A stretch of DNA of 35,394 nucleotides, taken from Patescibacteria group bacterium (GTDB taxonomy: Bacteria > Patescibacteriota > Patescibacteriia > Buchananbacterales > GWA2-38-13). The notes below the pieces were generated by a model. The model saw only the letters and a list, made by a program, of their open reading frames with translations. It did no database searches and was not told the DNA's origin. Positions 8,687-18,900 of the stretch are shown here, one piece after another. The position numbers and the translations under genes were made by a program. The stretch is from NCBI GenBank assembly GCA_028712155.1, contig JAQTQO010000015.1:1-35394 (forward strand), in the 5' to 3' direction. Numbering within the stretch: position 1 is the stretch's first letter; the number at the start of each line of letters is the position of its first letter.

Positions 8687-10597
8687 CTACGCCAACGGGA
8701 GGCTGAAACTGAACGTTGAACCCTTGCCCATTGTACTGGTGCACCAAATGTCACCCTGGTGCAGTTCGACAATGGCCTTGGCGATGTACAGCCCCAACCC
8801 GGTCCCCTCGATCTTGGCTTTCAGTACGGCCTGCGACCGGAAAAACATCGTGAACAATTTCCGCATCTGATTGGGCGGAATACCCATGCCGCTGTCCTGC
8901 ACGGAAATGACCAGATAACCGTCTGGGCTGTCGGTGTGATTGATCGTGACGCCAAGTTCGCGCGCGACCTTGCGCAATTTCGGCCCGGGGATCCGGCGGG
9001 TCTTTATCCGTACGCTTCCTCCGGTCGGCGTATACTTGATGGCATTGCTCATCAGATTGGAAACCACCTGTGAGACGCGGCCGACATCGACGCGAACCTT
9101 CGGCAATTTCTGCCGCGACGACCATAAAATCCGCAACCGCTTCGCTTTTGCTTTGGTGCGAAAACCCGCGATCACGTCGCTCAGGATGGGAGTGATGCCG
9201 GTCATCTGCGGCAAAATGGAAAACCGCCCCTGCTGCAATTTCGCCAGATTGAGCAAATCTTTAACCAACACCAACTGACGATCGTTGTTGCGTTGCAGCT
9301 GATCGACCAAGCGCCGCTGTTCGGCATTCAATTTCCCCGTCGTTTCGCGGTGAAGCATTTCAATGCTCCACTTATTCACACTCAACGGGCCGTTCAGTTC
9401 GTGCACGGTGATGGAAACGAATTCGCGCTCACGGCGGATGCGCTCCGCCGCGACCACATCGGCCCGGTGGTGCGCAAACGTCTCCTTGATCATCAGCATC
9501 CAGGCGGTGATCACATCCTGCTGGCGTACCGGCATGAGGAAAAAGGTGAACGGCGTCGGTTGGGCATCTTCGGACAACCGCAGGGGTACCACCAGCGATT
9601 CTTCGCCGGCGGTCCGGCGCTTGAAGAAACGCCGCAGCTCAACCGTATCCACAATATCCCCGATGTGCCGGCCGGTCACATCACCATTCACGCCAAGAAT
9701 TTTCCGCGCGCTGGTGTTGATTTCCAGGATGCGAAATGCAGGGTCAAGAAACGCCATACCGTCGCTTAAGTGGTAGCTGAGCCGCCGCAGCTCCGTGGAC
9801 ACCACCCGCGATAACGACGGTACGGACACCGCGCCGCCATTCGGCCCGGAAGACCGGAGCGGAAGCGTGACGGTGAACGTCGTGCCTTTCCGGTAGACGC
9901 TGTGAAACGCGATCGTGCCGCCTAGCGCCGCCACGTAATGCTTGGCGATATACAGCTGCACGCCGAGCCCTTCGGTTTGCGAACGGATCGCGTTCTCCGC
10001 GCGGAAAAATTTCGTAAAAATATTATGCTGTTGGCGCGCCGGAATGCCGATGCCGCGGTCGCGCACGGAGATCACCACGGCGCCGCGCCGGCGCTGCAAA
10101 GCTACCAGCACGTGCCCTTCGCGCCGGCCGTACCGGATGCCGTTATCGACCAGTACGCCGATGACCTCTTTGAGTTTGAGCGCGTCGGTCACCACGGTCG
10201 GAAAGTTCCGCGGCGCACTTACCCGGAGCGTACAGTTGTACGCCCGCGCGAGCAGCGATTCATCACGCATGACGGTGTTGACCAGTGCGGTCAAATTCAC
10301 CGGCGCCGAAACGACGCTCACCCCCTCCTCATCAATCCGGCTGATCCGAAGCAAATCCCCCACCAGCCGCGCCATGAACAGATTCTGCTGGTATGCGCGA
10401 TCGAGGTACTCGCGCTGCTTGATGGAAATCCGCCCGCCGCGGCCCGATAGTACCATGTCGAGCGCCCACCGCATGATGGAAATGGGCGTACGGAGCTGAT
10501 GGCTCGCGACGGTCGCAAAATCCGCGCGCACGCGCTCGCGGTTTGCCAGCGACGGATCATCGGCGGCGGAAAGATTTGGTGTTGCTGTTCTCGGCAT
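8687..10597 (-). CDS. Soluble histidine kinase with two HisKA-HATPase cores separated by a PAS-like region
   Basis: Core 1: ASHQLRTPISIMRWAL, DNGIRY, VRDRGIGIP, TEGLGVQLYIAKHY. Core 2: ITVHELNGPLSVNKW, NLMSNAIKYTPTGG, VQDSGMGIP, IEGTGLGLYIAKAIVE. Middle: LSDGMAFLDPAFRILEINTSARKILGV (PAS-like). Confidence 0.9.
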   Translation of the reverse strand: MPRTATPNLSAADDPSLANRERVRADFATVASHQLRTPISIMRWALDMVLSGRGGRISIKQREYLDRAYQQNLFMARLVGDLLRISRIDEEGVSVVSAPVNLTALVNTVMRDESLLARAYNCTLRVSAPRNFPTVVTDALKLKEVIGVLVDNGIRYGRREGHVLVALQRRRGAVVISVRDRGIGIPARQQHNIFTKFFRAENAIRSQTEGLGVQLYIAKHYVAALGGTIAFHSVYRKGTTFTVTLPLRSSGPNGGAVSVPSLSRVVSTELRRLSYHLSDGMAFLDPAFRILEINTSARKILGVNGDVTGRHIGDIVDTVELRRFFKRRTAGEESLVVPLRLSEDAQPTPFTFFLMPVRQQDVITAWMLMIKETFAHHRADVVAAERIRREREFVSITVHELNGPLSVNKWSIEMLHRETTGKLNAEQRRLVDQLQRNNDRQLVLVKDLLNLAKLQQGRFSILPQMTGITPILSDVIAGFRTKAKAKRLRILWSSRQKLPKVRVDVGRVSQVVSNLMSNAIKYTPTGGSVRIKTRRIPGPKLRKVARELGVTINHTDSPDGYLVISVQDSGMGIPPNQMRKLFTMFFRSQAVLKAKIEGTGLGLYIAKAIVELHQGDIWCTSTMGKGSTFSFSLPLA

Positions 10598-10614
10598 AGA
10601 AACGCGCGTTCACG

Positions 10615-11919
10615 TCACAAGATGCGAAGCTCGTGACCGATCCGTTCGATGAAATGGATCTTGGTGAGCAGCAGGGCGACGATCAGTGCGATCACGGCCA
10701 TGCTCTGTAAAATCACGTCGGGATGCTGGATCCGAATGCGCACGAAAATGTTGAGCAGCAGCGCGATCGCTAGGAAAACCACCAGCGCGACCAGGAAAAA
10801 ATTGGAGAAGCGCAGCACCAGTTCCAACGGATCCCCCGTTGATGACTGCGCGCCCAGCACCAGGATCGGCTCATTGGATACGACCGGGTTGAGCATTTCC
10901 GGCGGCACGGTTTCTGCTTCCGGCGTAAGGGTAGGCGATGCGGACGGTTCCTCCGCGGGCGTGACCGTCGGCTGCGGTGCCCCCGGCGTTGCCACTCCCG
11001 CGGGCACGGCGGCCGGGCGGGATGCCGAAGGCGAGGCATACGCGATGGGCGTCGCCCGGGGCGCGACGGTTGCCGCCGGTACCGGCGTCCGCTGTGGCAC
11101 GGCCGCCACCGGCAGGGCATCCTCACGGCGGGAACCGAAGAACTGCACCAGGAGTTCCGTCTGATGACCGGCCATCGTGCCGCTGATGACGGCCACGCCG
11201 ATGTCCTCGTAGTGGCTGTTGAGAATGTTCGCGCGGTGCGACGGGCTGTTCATGAACGCTTCATGCACCGCTTCGGCGGAAGTGAAATCGATGGCGAGGT
11301 TTTCGCCCGCGTACACGTAATCGTATTGCGTGCGGTTGATCCAACTCCAGGGTTTGCGCCCCTCAGGAGTGTCGTGCGCGAAATAGTCGCGGGAAACCAT
11401 GTCGGCGCCCTTGGCCTGGGCGCTCGCCGCCAGGACGGGGTCAATCCGCAGCGCCGGCAATCCGACGGCGATCCGCGCCTGGTTGGTCAGCCCCACGATT
11501 TCCTTGGCGACGATCCGCGCCAGCCGCGCCGGGGTCGGGTAGCTGAGGAACAGCGCACCGCTCACCACGACTTTTACCAGCAGCGCGGCGACCAGGTACA
11601 TCGTCAGGCTCCTGGGCCGCAGCGCATGCGGACGGTGATCGTTACCGCGATGCGGGATGAAAAAATCATGGAGAAGCGCGTAGGAATCGTGGCAGTACTG
11701 CCGCCAGCCCTCCTGCCCCGTGAACAGCTCCCGGATTTCCCTGATCTCACCCCTGGCGAACCATTTCGCCCGCGGCGCCATCCCGGATTTTTTGGATTTT
11801 CCGCGCAGCCATGCCCATCCCCGGCCAAATGCATTTACCATCACGCCCAAAAATGCGAGCCGGCGCACAATGCGCATTTTCCCGGGTTTTTTCCGCCCAT
11901 TGAAGATGCTCATTGCCAT
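10615..11919 (-). CDS. Membrane protein with extracellular CAP/SCP (YkwD-like) domain
   Basis: EIVGLTNQARIAVGLPALRIDPVLAASAQAKGADMVSRDYFAHDTPEGRKPWSWI...AGENLAIDF...FMNSPSHRANILNSHYEDIGVAV, with flanking TM helices and a Pro/Ala/Thr linker. Confidence 0.88.
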   Translation of the reverse strand: MAMSIFNGRKKPGKMRIVRRLAFLGVMVNAFGRGWAWLRGKSKKSGMAPRAKWFARGEIREIRELFTGQEGWRQYCHDSYALLHDFFIPHRGNDHRPHALRPRSLTMYLVAALLVKVVVSGALFLSYPTPARLARIVAKEIVGLTNQARIAVGLPALRIDPVLAASAQAKGADMVSRDYFAHDTPEGRKPWSWINRTQYDYVYAGENLAIDFTSAEAVHEAFMNSPSHRANILNSHYEDIGVAVISGTMAGHQTELLVQFFGSRREDALPVAAVPQRTPVPAATVAPRATPIAYASPSASRPAAVPAGVATPGAPQPTVTPAEEPSASPTLTPEAETVPPEMLNPVVSNEPILVLGAQSSTGDPLELVLRFSNFFLVALVVFLAIALLLNIFVRIRIQHPDVILQSMAVIALIVALLLTKIHFIERIGHELRIL

Positions 11920-12024
11920 AAATTATATCAGATAATTGTTTTATAGGTAATGTTCATAAATCATTGTATTACATCACATATAAAATAATTTGTCAAATAT
12001 TATCAACTTTATTACCAACAAACA

Positions 12025-12045
12025 ACCAGCCCGGGTTGGGCTGGT
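12025..12045 (-). terminator. Candidate terminator hairpin downstream of the surface-protein cluster
   Basis: ACCAGCCC/GGGCTGGT 8-bp arms, followed on the minus strand by a T-rich TTGTTTGTTGG stretch. Confidence 0.5.
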
Positions 12046-12077
12046 GCTGTATAGCACGATCCGCGCGTCAAAAAAGA

Positions 12078-12158
12078 CTAGCGGTTCGCCAAATGTGATA
12101 TTTTTTTGCCCGCTTTTTTGCGGTGCTTCCTCAGCGCGATTTTCCTCTTCTTATTCAT
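12078..12158 (-). CDS. Micro-ORF: very basic 26-aa protein MNKKRKIALRKHRKKAGKKISHLANR (alternative start 12167, MTG-), AURKAIP1/COX24 (bS22-like) family candidate
   Basis: Below the ORF-track cutoff. The KKRKxALRKHRKKxxK pattern resembles the bS22/mS38 small ribosomal protein family. Confidence 0.5.
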   Translation of the reverse strand: MNKKRKIALRKHRKKAGKKISHLANR

Positions 12159-12190
12159 GCCCGTCATATTACGCGGATTGGCTTCAAACG

Positions 12191-15100
12191 TCAATCCGCG
12201 TATATCCGACTTTTAATGAATAAATATAGGAGTAGCACGACAAGCAGGAATAAACATATGAGAATAATAATGGAGAACAGGAACGGGCGGCCGGACTGCG
12301 ACAGACCGGCCATGAAGCCCGCCGTCGTCGTCGGAGCGTTCCCCGTCACGTCACCCAGCAACGTCGGCCCGCCGGAACCGGTTGCCGCACCCAGCACTCT
12401 TCCCGGCGGAAGCTGATTATCCGTGGTGGTCCCACCGGCTGGACCGCTAGTCCCATTTCCGCCCTGATTTCCAACACCACCGTCAAGACCGCTCCCCTGC
12501 CCGCCAACCGTCGGCCCGGTTCCCTCCGTAGGATTCCCCTGGTCTTGCCCGCCGCCAAGAGGTCCGCCCGTAAGGCCCCCTTCATGCGCCGTGCCCAGCG
12601 CATTTCCGCCCCTGACCTCAATGGATGCCGAGGCGACTGAAAGATTGCCCGGCAAATGGCCGTTGCTCACGGAAGTCGTGGCATGGTTAAAGTAGATGCC
12701 GGCTGCAACATCATCGGCGACATGCACGTCATATTGCACCGTCATGGTGTTGCCGAACGTTCCGATCGCCCCCAGCTGCCAAAAATGCTCCCGGGTTTTA
12801 GTGTCAACGAACGTAAAACCCGCCGGTAGCGTATCCTGCAGCGTGAGATCGTTTCCGACCGCCCAGCCGGCGTTCGTGATTTTCACGGTGAAACGAACGG
12901 TGCCGCCAGGATAAACAAACTGCTCGTCGGCCGTTTTTACCATGGAAAGTACCGGATTGGAACTTAACGAGGCACCGCCGCCGGAACCTCCGCCGTTACC
13001 ACCCGAACCGCCACCGCCGTTACCACCCGAACCGCTGTTGCCGGATGAGAGTGTATATGAAGAATTGTCCGAGGGCGTTGGGGAAGGCGTCGGCGTGGGC
13101 GATTGCGTTGTATTCGGGTCGGGCGTGGGGGGTCGGCGTCGGCGTTGGCGGGGGCGTCGGGGTCGGAGTTGGGGTCGGCGTCGATTCTCCAGAAGTTCCC
13201 GAATTTTCCAGCAGACAGTTGTTGCAGGTTTGATTGACACCCACACCGTCGCTGCCATCGCATGCTTCAGCACCGTTCTTTATCCCGTCGCCGCAAAACG
13301 GACCGACGACGGTGATGGGGGTGCACGTGGCCGAACAGTAGGTGCAGCTCTGCGCATACGCCGGCACGCACGCTACGCCGTTGTTTTCCGTACCATTATC
13401 GCACTGCTCGCCGGACTGGTTGACCGCATGGTCCCCGCAAAAAACAACGGGCCCTTGGGGCCCGCTCGTTCCTGTTCCATTGTCATCGCCTCCAGGCGGT
13501 CCGCCCGGCGGCCCCAGTACGATCGGATTGTTCGTGCAATCGTTATGGCAGGCATCCGTGTCAACGGTATTGGCATCATCGCACTCTTCCGGACCATTGG
13601 TAATGCCGTCGCCGCAGTATGCGCCGATCACGTTGGTCACCTGGCAGGTATTCGAGCAATATGTGCACGACAATTCATACCCCGGCGTGCAGGCGTTACC
13701 ATTATTGATACCCGCATCGCACGCCTCGCTGGACTGGTTGATCTTGCCGTCACCGCAGCGCGGATCCGGGCAGATATTGATGGCGATATGGCGGTAGATG
13801 GCGTCCAAGTCGCCGCTCGTGGGGCTGAAGTAGTACAACCCGCCGGTGGTCGAGGCGATCTGCTGCAGCATTGCGGAATTGATTTCCGTACCCAGACCGA
13901 TCGTGAAAATCTTGACGCCTTTCGCGGCGGCAGCCGTCGCCTGGTTGATGGCGTAGTTCACATCGCGGGGGTCTTCGCCGTAACCGATGCCGAATGGCTT
14001 GTTCGCGCGGCCGTCCGTCAGGAGAATCTCAATGTGCGCTGCGGTTGTCCGCGCGCGGCTCGAATCCAGCTCGGCGGTCGCGGCCTTGATCGCATCGCCG
14101 ATGTTAGTGGCGCCCAAGGCGGTAATCGCATCAATCTTAGCCGCCAATGTGGTCGTGCTGCTCGACAGCGTCTGGTCCAGCGTCACCTGCGAGGCGTAGG
14201 AAACCAACCCGCCCTTATCCACCGGTGACAGCATGCCGACCAGTCCTTTGGCCGCAGCCTTCGCGTCGGCCATGCGCTTACCGCTGTCGTATGCCATCGA
14301 ACCGGAACGGTCAAACACCAGCATCACGTCCACCGGCTTGCTGCAGCTCTCCACCGTCTGGCAGATCGCGTTGCAGGTGGAACCGGGCTGCCCGTTGCGC
14401 ACGCCAAGGTCGCATTCCTCGCCCTGCTCTACGTTTCCGTTGCCGCAGACCGGCGTGACGACATTGAGCGTGCAGTTATTGCGGCAACTGTCATTGTCAA
14501 CGGTGTTGCCGTCATCGCACTGTTCGTTGAAGCCGTCGCTGTTGGGCGTCTGCCGGATAGCGTCGCCGCAGTAGGTCCGCGTGTTGAGCGTGCAGTCATT
14601 ATGGCACGCGTCGGTGTCGATCGTATTGCCGTCGTCGCACTGCTCGGTCGTCTGGTTGACCGCCCCGTCGCCGCACCGCGGCTGGTTGGGGCACAGCTCG
14701 CCGGCGATCAGCGTGTAGATGTCGTCCAGGTCTGCGCTGGTCGGACTGAAGTAGAATTTCGCTCCGGTGGACGTCGCGATCTGCTGCAGCATTGCGGAAT
14801 TGATTTCCGTGCCCAGACCAATGGTGTAAATCTTGAACCCTTTGGCCGCGGCGGCCGTGGCCTGATTGATGGCGTAGTTCACATCGCGGGGGTCTTCGCC
14901 GTAACCGATGCCGAATGGCTTGTTCGCGCGGCCGTCCGTCAGCAGGATCTCGATATGCGCCGCGGTCGGCCGGGCACGAGTTGACCCCAGCTCGGCGGTC
15001 GCGGCCTTGATCGCATCGCCGATGTTGGTGGCGCCGCTGGCGGTGATCGCGTCGATCTGCGTCTTGATGCCGGTGAAATTATTGTCCAGCGTGTGCACCG

Positions 15101-15923
15101 TGTTCACGGTCGAAGAGAAAGTGACGAGCGCTTCCTTGTCTTTATCCGGCTGCAGGAGGTCGGTGAATCCCTTGGCGGCGGCTTTTGCCTCGGCTAACCG
15201 CGTGCCGCTGTCGTATGCCATCGAACCGGAGCGGTCGAACACCAGCACCACGTCCGTCGGCGTCGTGCAGTGCTGCACGGTCTTGCACTCCGCGTCGCAG
15301 ACCGAACCCGGTTGTCCGTTCTGCGCACCCAGGTCACAGTCTTCGCCCGGATCCACATTGCCGTCGCCGCAGAATCCGGTGATATTGACCGTGAGGTCGC
15401 AACCGTACTCGCCGTTGTGCGTGATAATGCCGCCGTCGTGGTCCTGAGACACGCCGCCGGTTTCGGGGTCGGCAATTGCCGGCGCGTCAAGCAGGACATC
15501 CCATGCGTCCTGCGCGTCCGCTGGCTTGGTCAGCGTCGCAGCGGTCACCACGTCACCCTCACCGGCCTCACCGGTGAGCGTCAGGAACGGACACAGGTCG
15601 CGGTAATAGCCGGGCATATCCGGATCGCCGCCGTTGGGGTACTCCGGATGCGTCGACGGCAAGGGTTTGCGCTTCATCCCGATCGTGTACGGCAGCGTCT
15701 GGCCGCTGAATTCCGGTGCCAGCGAAACCGTGTAATGCTCGGTCAGTCTTTCTCCCGGAAACACCGTACCGAAATCCAGGTGGTTGACGGACACCAATAC
15801 CGGCAGAATGGTCGCCGAAACCCCGATGACTGCCCCTTGCACCGACGCAAACGTCACGCTGCTGACCACTAAGGCCGCAACGATGCGTAAGGCGCGGTTC
15901 AGTTGTTTGCGGGAATACGTCAT
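12191..15923 (-). CDS. Large surface protein with an internal frameshift: divergent TasA-like N-module, DUF4215 Cys-rich repeats, two VWA domains, TP-rich linker, DUF11-like domain, C-terminal TM helix
   Basis: Track ORFs 13020..15923 and 12191..13273 (frames differ by 1) join when one C is removed from the C6 tract (G6 on +, 13127..13132), giving ...TPTPTPDPNTTQSPTPTPSPTPSDNSS.... VWA MIDAS: VFDRSGSMAYDSG twice. Cys repeats: CGDG..N...EQCDDGNT.DTDACHNDC. Confidence 0.82.
13945..14021 (-). repeat. 77-bp exact repeat, copy 1 (within second VWA)
   Basis: TTGATGGCGTAGTTCACATCGCGGGGGTCTTCGCCGTAACCGATGCCGAATGGCTTGTTCGCGCGGCCGTCCGTCAG is identical to 14866..14942. Confidence 0.9.
14866..14942 (-). 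repeat. 77-bp exact repeat, copy 2 (within first VWA)
   Basis: Identical to 13945..14021, offset 921 nt (307 codons). Confidence 0.9.
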
Positions 15924-15930
15924 GGGAATG

Positions 15931-18900
15931 CTAGGTAGTCGGGGTCAACAATCCGTCGGTGCTGGTCGGCGTAACTTCCGGGTTGGTAGTATCCGGCGGA
16001 GGCGGTGGCGTGTCTCCCCCGCTGCCCGTCGTCGGTTGAATTACGACCGTCGGATCAGTCACCTGTTCTTCCGTTTTACTCGACGAAGGACTGTCAATCG
16101 TCGAATCAGCGGGAACTACCGGATCTTCTTCGGGGAATAGCGCGGCCCATTGTTCGTCGGTGAGCGTTGCCGCATCCGGCGGAATATCTTCCGCCTGCGG
16201 CGGCTCTTCCGCGGCCGATGCCGCGATCAGTTCCGGTGCAATGACCGCCTCGTCAGCCGGCGTACCGTCGCACATCACGTCAACATTCTCTTCACCGAGC
16301 GTCGGGCACGGATCCACCCAGCTGCCGGTACCGTCCGGCACGCGCGCGTAGCTATTTCCTTCCGGTTTTGCCGTCGTCCATTCAAACGCATCCAGCAGGT
16401 CGCCACCGACGCTGATTTGCGCGTTGTACAGGCGCACGCGGTCACCGCTATTGGTCATCTCGAATTTCGTGTTGCCGTTGCGGTACACCACCAGCCGGCC
16501 GCCCGCGGCGATCGTCGTAGTTGCCACCGTCGTGCTGGTCGCCGTGATCGGCAGAACGTTGCTGTTCGATTTATCATAGAGCGCCCAGCCTTCCAGCGAA
16601 ATCGGTCTTGTGCTGAGGTTGAACAACTCAACCCACTCTCCGGCCGGCATCGGCGCACCATCAGAACCGGTCGGATTGGCCATGATCTCATTCAGTACGA
16701 CTTCGCTTGTTCCCGTCGGTGAACACCCGTCCCACGGGGCAAGATTGCCGTCGTCGCACTGTTCGCCTGGCTCAACAATGCCATTCCCCATGCCCGGCAG
16801 CACGCACTCGAACGGGTCCGTGTTCTCCTTTTCATAGAACGTATAAATCCGGGCAGCAATGTACTGGACATCCGCGAGCTGCGTTTTGGTTGAACCGGGA
16901 TCCGCAATGACCTGCTCCATGATGGTCAGGGCGTGCTGTATGGTCGTTGTCGCACTGATGCCAATAAGGGTGAATGCGGTATTACCGTCGTAGCCCCCGG
17001 CAACGAGCGCATCCGTGCGCAGGTGGCTTGATACCGCGTTCATTTCATCGGCGAGCGTGAACTTCTTGGCATCACAGCGCGCTTTGTCCACGTCGTTGCT
17101 GGTGCTGGTCGTGCAATTCACCGCCAGCTGCACGCACATCGCGTTGCCGTTCGTGGTCGCAAACACGTCCGACAACCCGTCAGAAAGCGTGTTGACCTGC
17201 GTCGCCCAGATGCTTGTGCCCGTGCCGTTATTGCAGCCGTCGTTGTTTTTGAAGTAACCCTGTGATTTGGCTTCGCACTGGTTTTGCTGCGGCTGGCAGA
17301 GTTTCGTGCAGGTGGACTCCAGAGTTCCGTTGCGCGCACCGTCGTCGCACTGCTCGTTTTGGCCGTAGCTGTTGGGGGTCTGCACCGCACCGTCGCCGCA
17401 GAACGTCGTCGGTTTGCAGTCGTTCTCGCAACCGTCGCCATTGACGAGATTTCCGTCATCGCATACCTCATCTTTTTCGATTCTGCCATTACCGCACTGC
17501 GAGCTGACCGTGCAATCGTTATCGCAGCCGTCACCGTTCACGAGGTTGCCGTCGTCGCACTGCTCATTTTCCAGGTTGACCTTGCCGTCGCCGCAGTACG
17601 GCAGCGGCGGGCAGAGCACCACCTCATCAATGCCGAAGCTGTCGTAGCCGCGCAGTTTCAGCATCCGGATCTTGGTCGTCTGGTCGCCGGAAATTTTCTG
17701 CACGGAATTGCCGTTCTTCGCGGGCACCGGGATCGAGAAGACCTGCGCCGTTCCGGTCGCGTCCGAATACCCGACGACGGCGCTGTTTGAACCGTGGTCC
17801 AGGTCAATGTATTTGACCGAGCTAAACGTCATCGGCTCATTGAACACAAACCGGATGGAACCGCCCGCCGGCTCGTCGTTGGGATCGTCTACGTAGCCGT
17901 CGGCCGGCGTGGTGTCCACGGCGTTATCGGGAATGATGAGCAAATTGTGGAGCGGCGTGTTGTTCGAGGGTTCCTTGCCGTCGCCGTTCTCGCTGTTGCC
18001 CGGCCCGCCGAACTGCAAATTGGGCGTACCGAGGTCAACATCCACGATCTTGTCGCCGTTAATGCCGCCGGACGGATGCGCCGAGTCAAAGATAATCGCT
18101 TTCTGCGGATGCGCCGCATTGTAGTTATGCGCGGACACGAGGATCCCCCATAGCGAATACTCGGTATCGATGAACTGCCCCTTGAGCATCGGGTTGCCGC
18201 TGGCATCATTTTCAAAATCCAAGGTAATGGCGTTTTGGCACACGCCCGTCTGGTAGTTTCCAAAGTTAACGCCGGTCTTAGTTTCGCCCTGCGCCAGGGT
18301 CACCGTGGTCGACGTCGGCGTCGAACCCAGCCACCCGCTGCGGGTTTCTTCCGTCACGGTGTAGCTGCCGGCATTCAGGTTGGTGAACGCATAGTACCCG
18401 GTCGCGTCGGTGGTCGCCAGGCCGCTGGAGTCGCCCGTCAGCGCCATCAGCCAGCCCGCGATCGGCGGTTCGGCCGGCTGCTGCCAGGTACCGTCGTGAT
18501 TGATATCGTGCCACTTGTAGCCGGACAGACCGCCCTTGAGAATCTCGTTCCGTTTATTCCCGAAATTCACCACCTCGGTGCATTCGTCGGTGGTGAGTGC
18601 GACGCTGACCGGCGTCGTCGCCGTCCAGCCCGTCTGCGTCACTTCGGTCACGATGTAATCGCCGAACTTCAACTGGGTCGGGAAAATATAATGGCCGTTC
18701 TCGTCGGTCATCTGATTGCCGAAATCGCGGGCCGCCAGCCAGTTCTGGAAGGCCGTCAAGTCGCCGGACGCTAACGCCAGCGACCCGTCGCCGTTGAAAT
18801 CGCAAATGGTTCCCAGCGGGCACGTCGCGCCGTCCACAATGACATCCTCAAGGATGCCATAATCGTTGCTGTCATTCTTGACGTTGCCGTTGTAATCGTA

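Noticed and set aside
13080-13190. CRISPR or satellite-like array in GC-rich repeats
   Set aside because: Short irregular hexamers in coding frame encoding TP linkers; no direct-repeat/spacer structure. No CRISPR array was noticed anywhere in the window.
12942-14228. 428-aa + strand ORF
   Set aside because: Antisense to the VWA/DUF4215 gene; no recognisable domain, while the minus frame has clear motifs.
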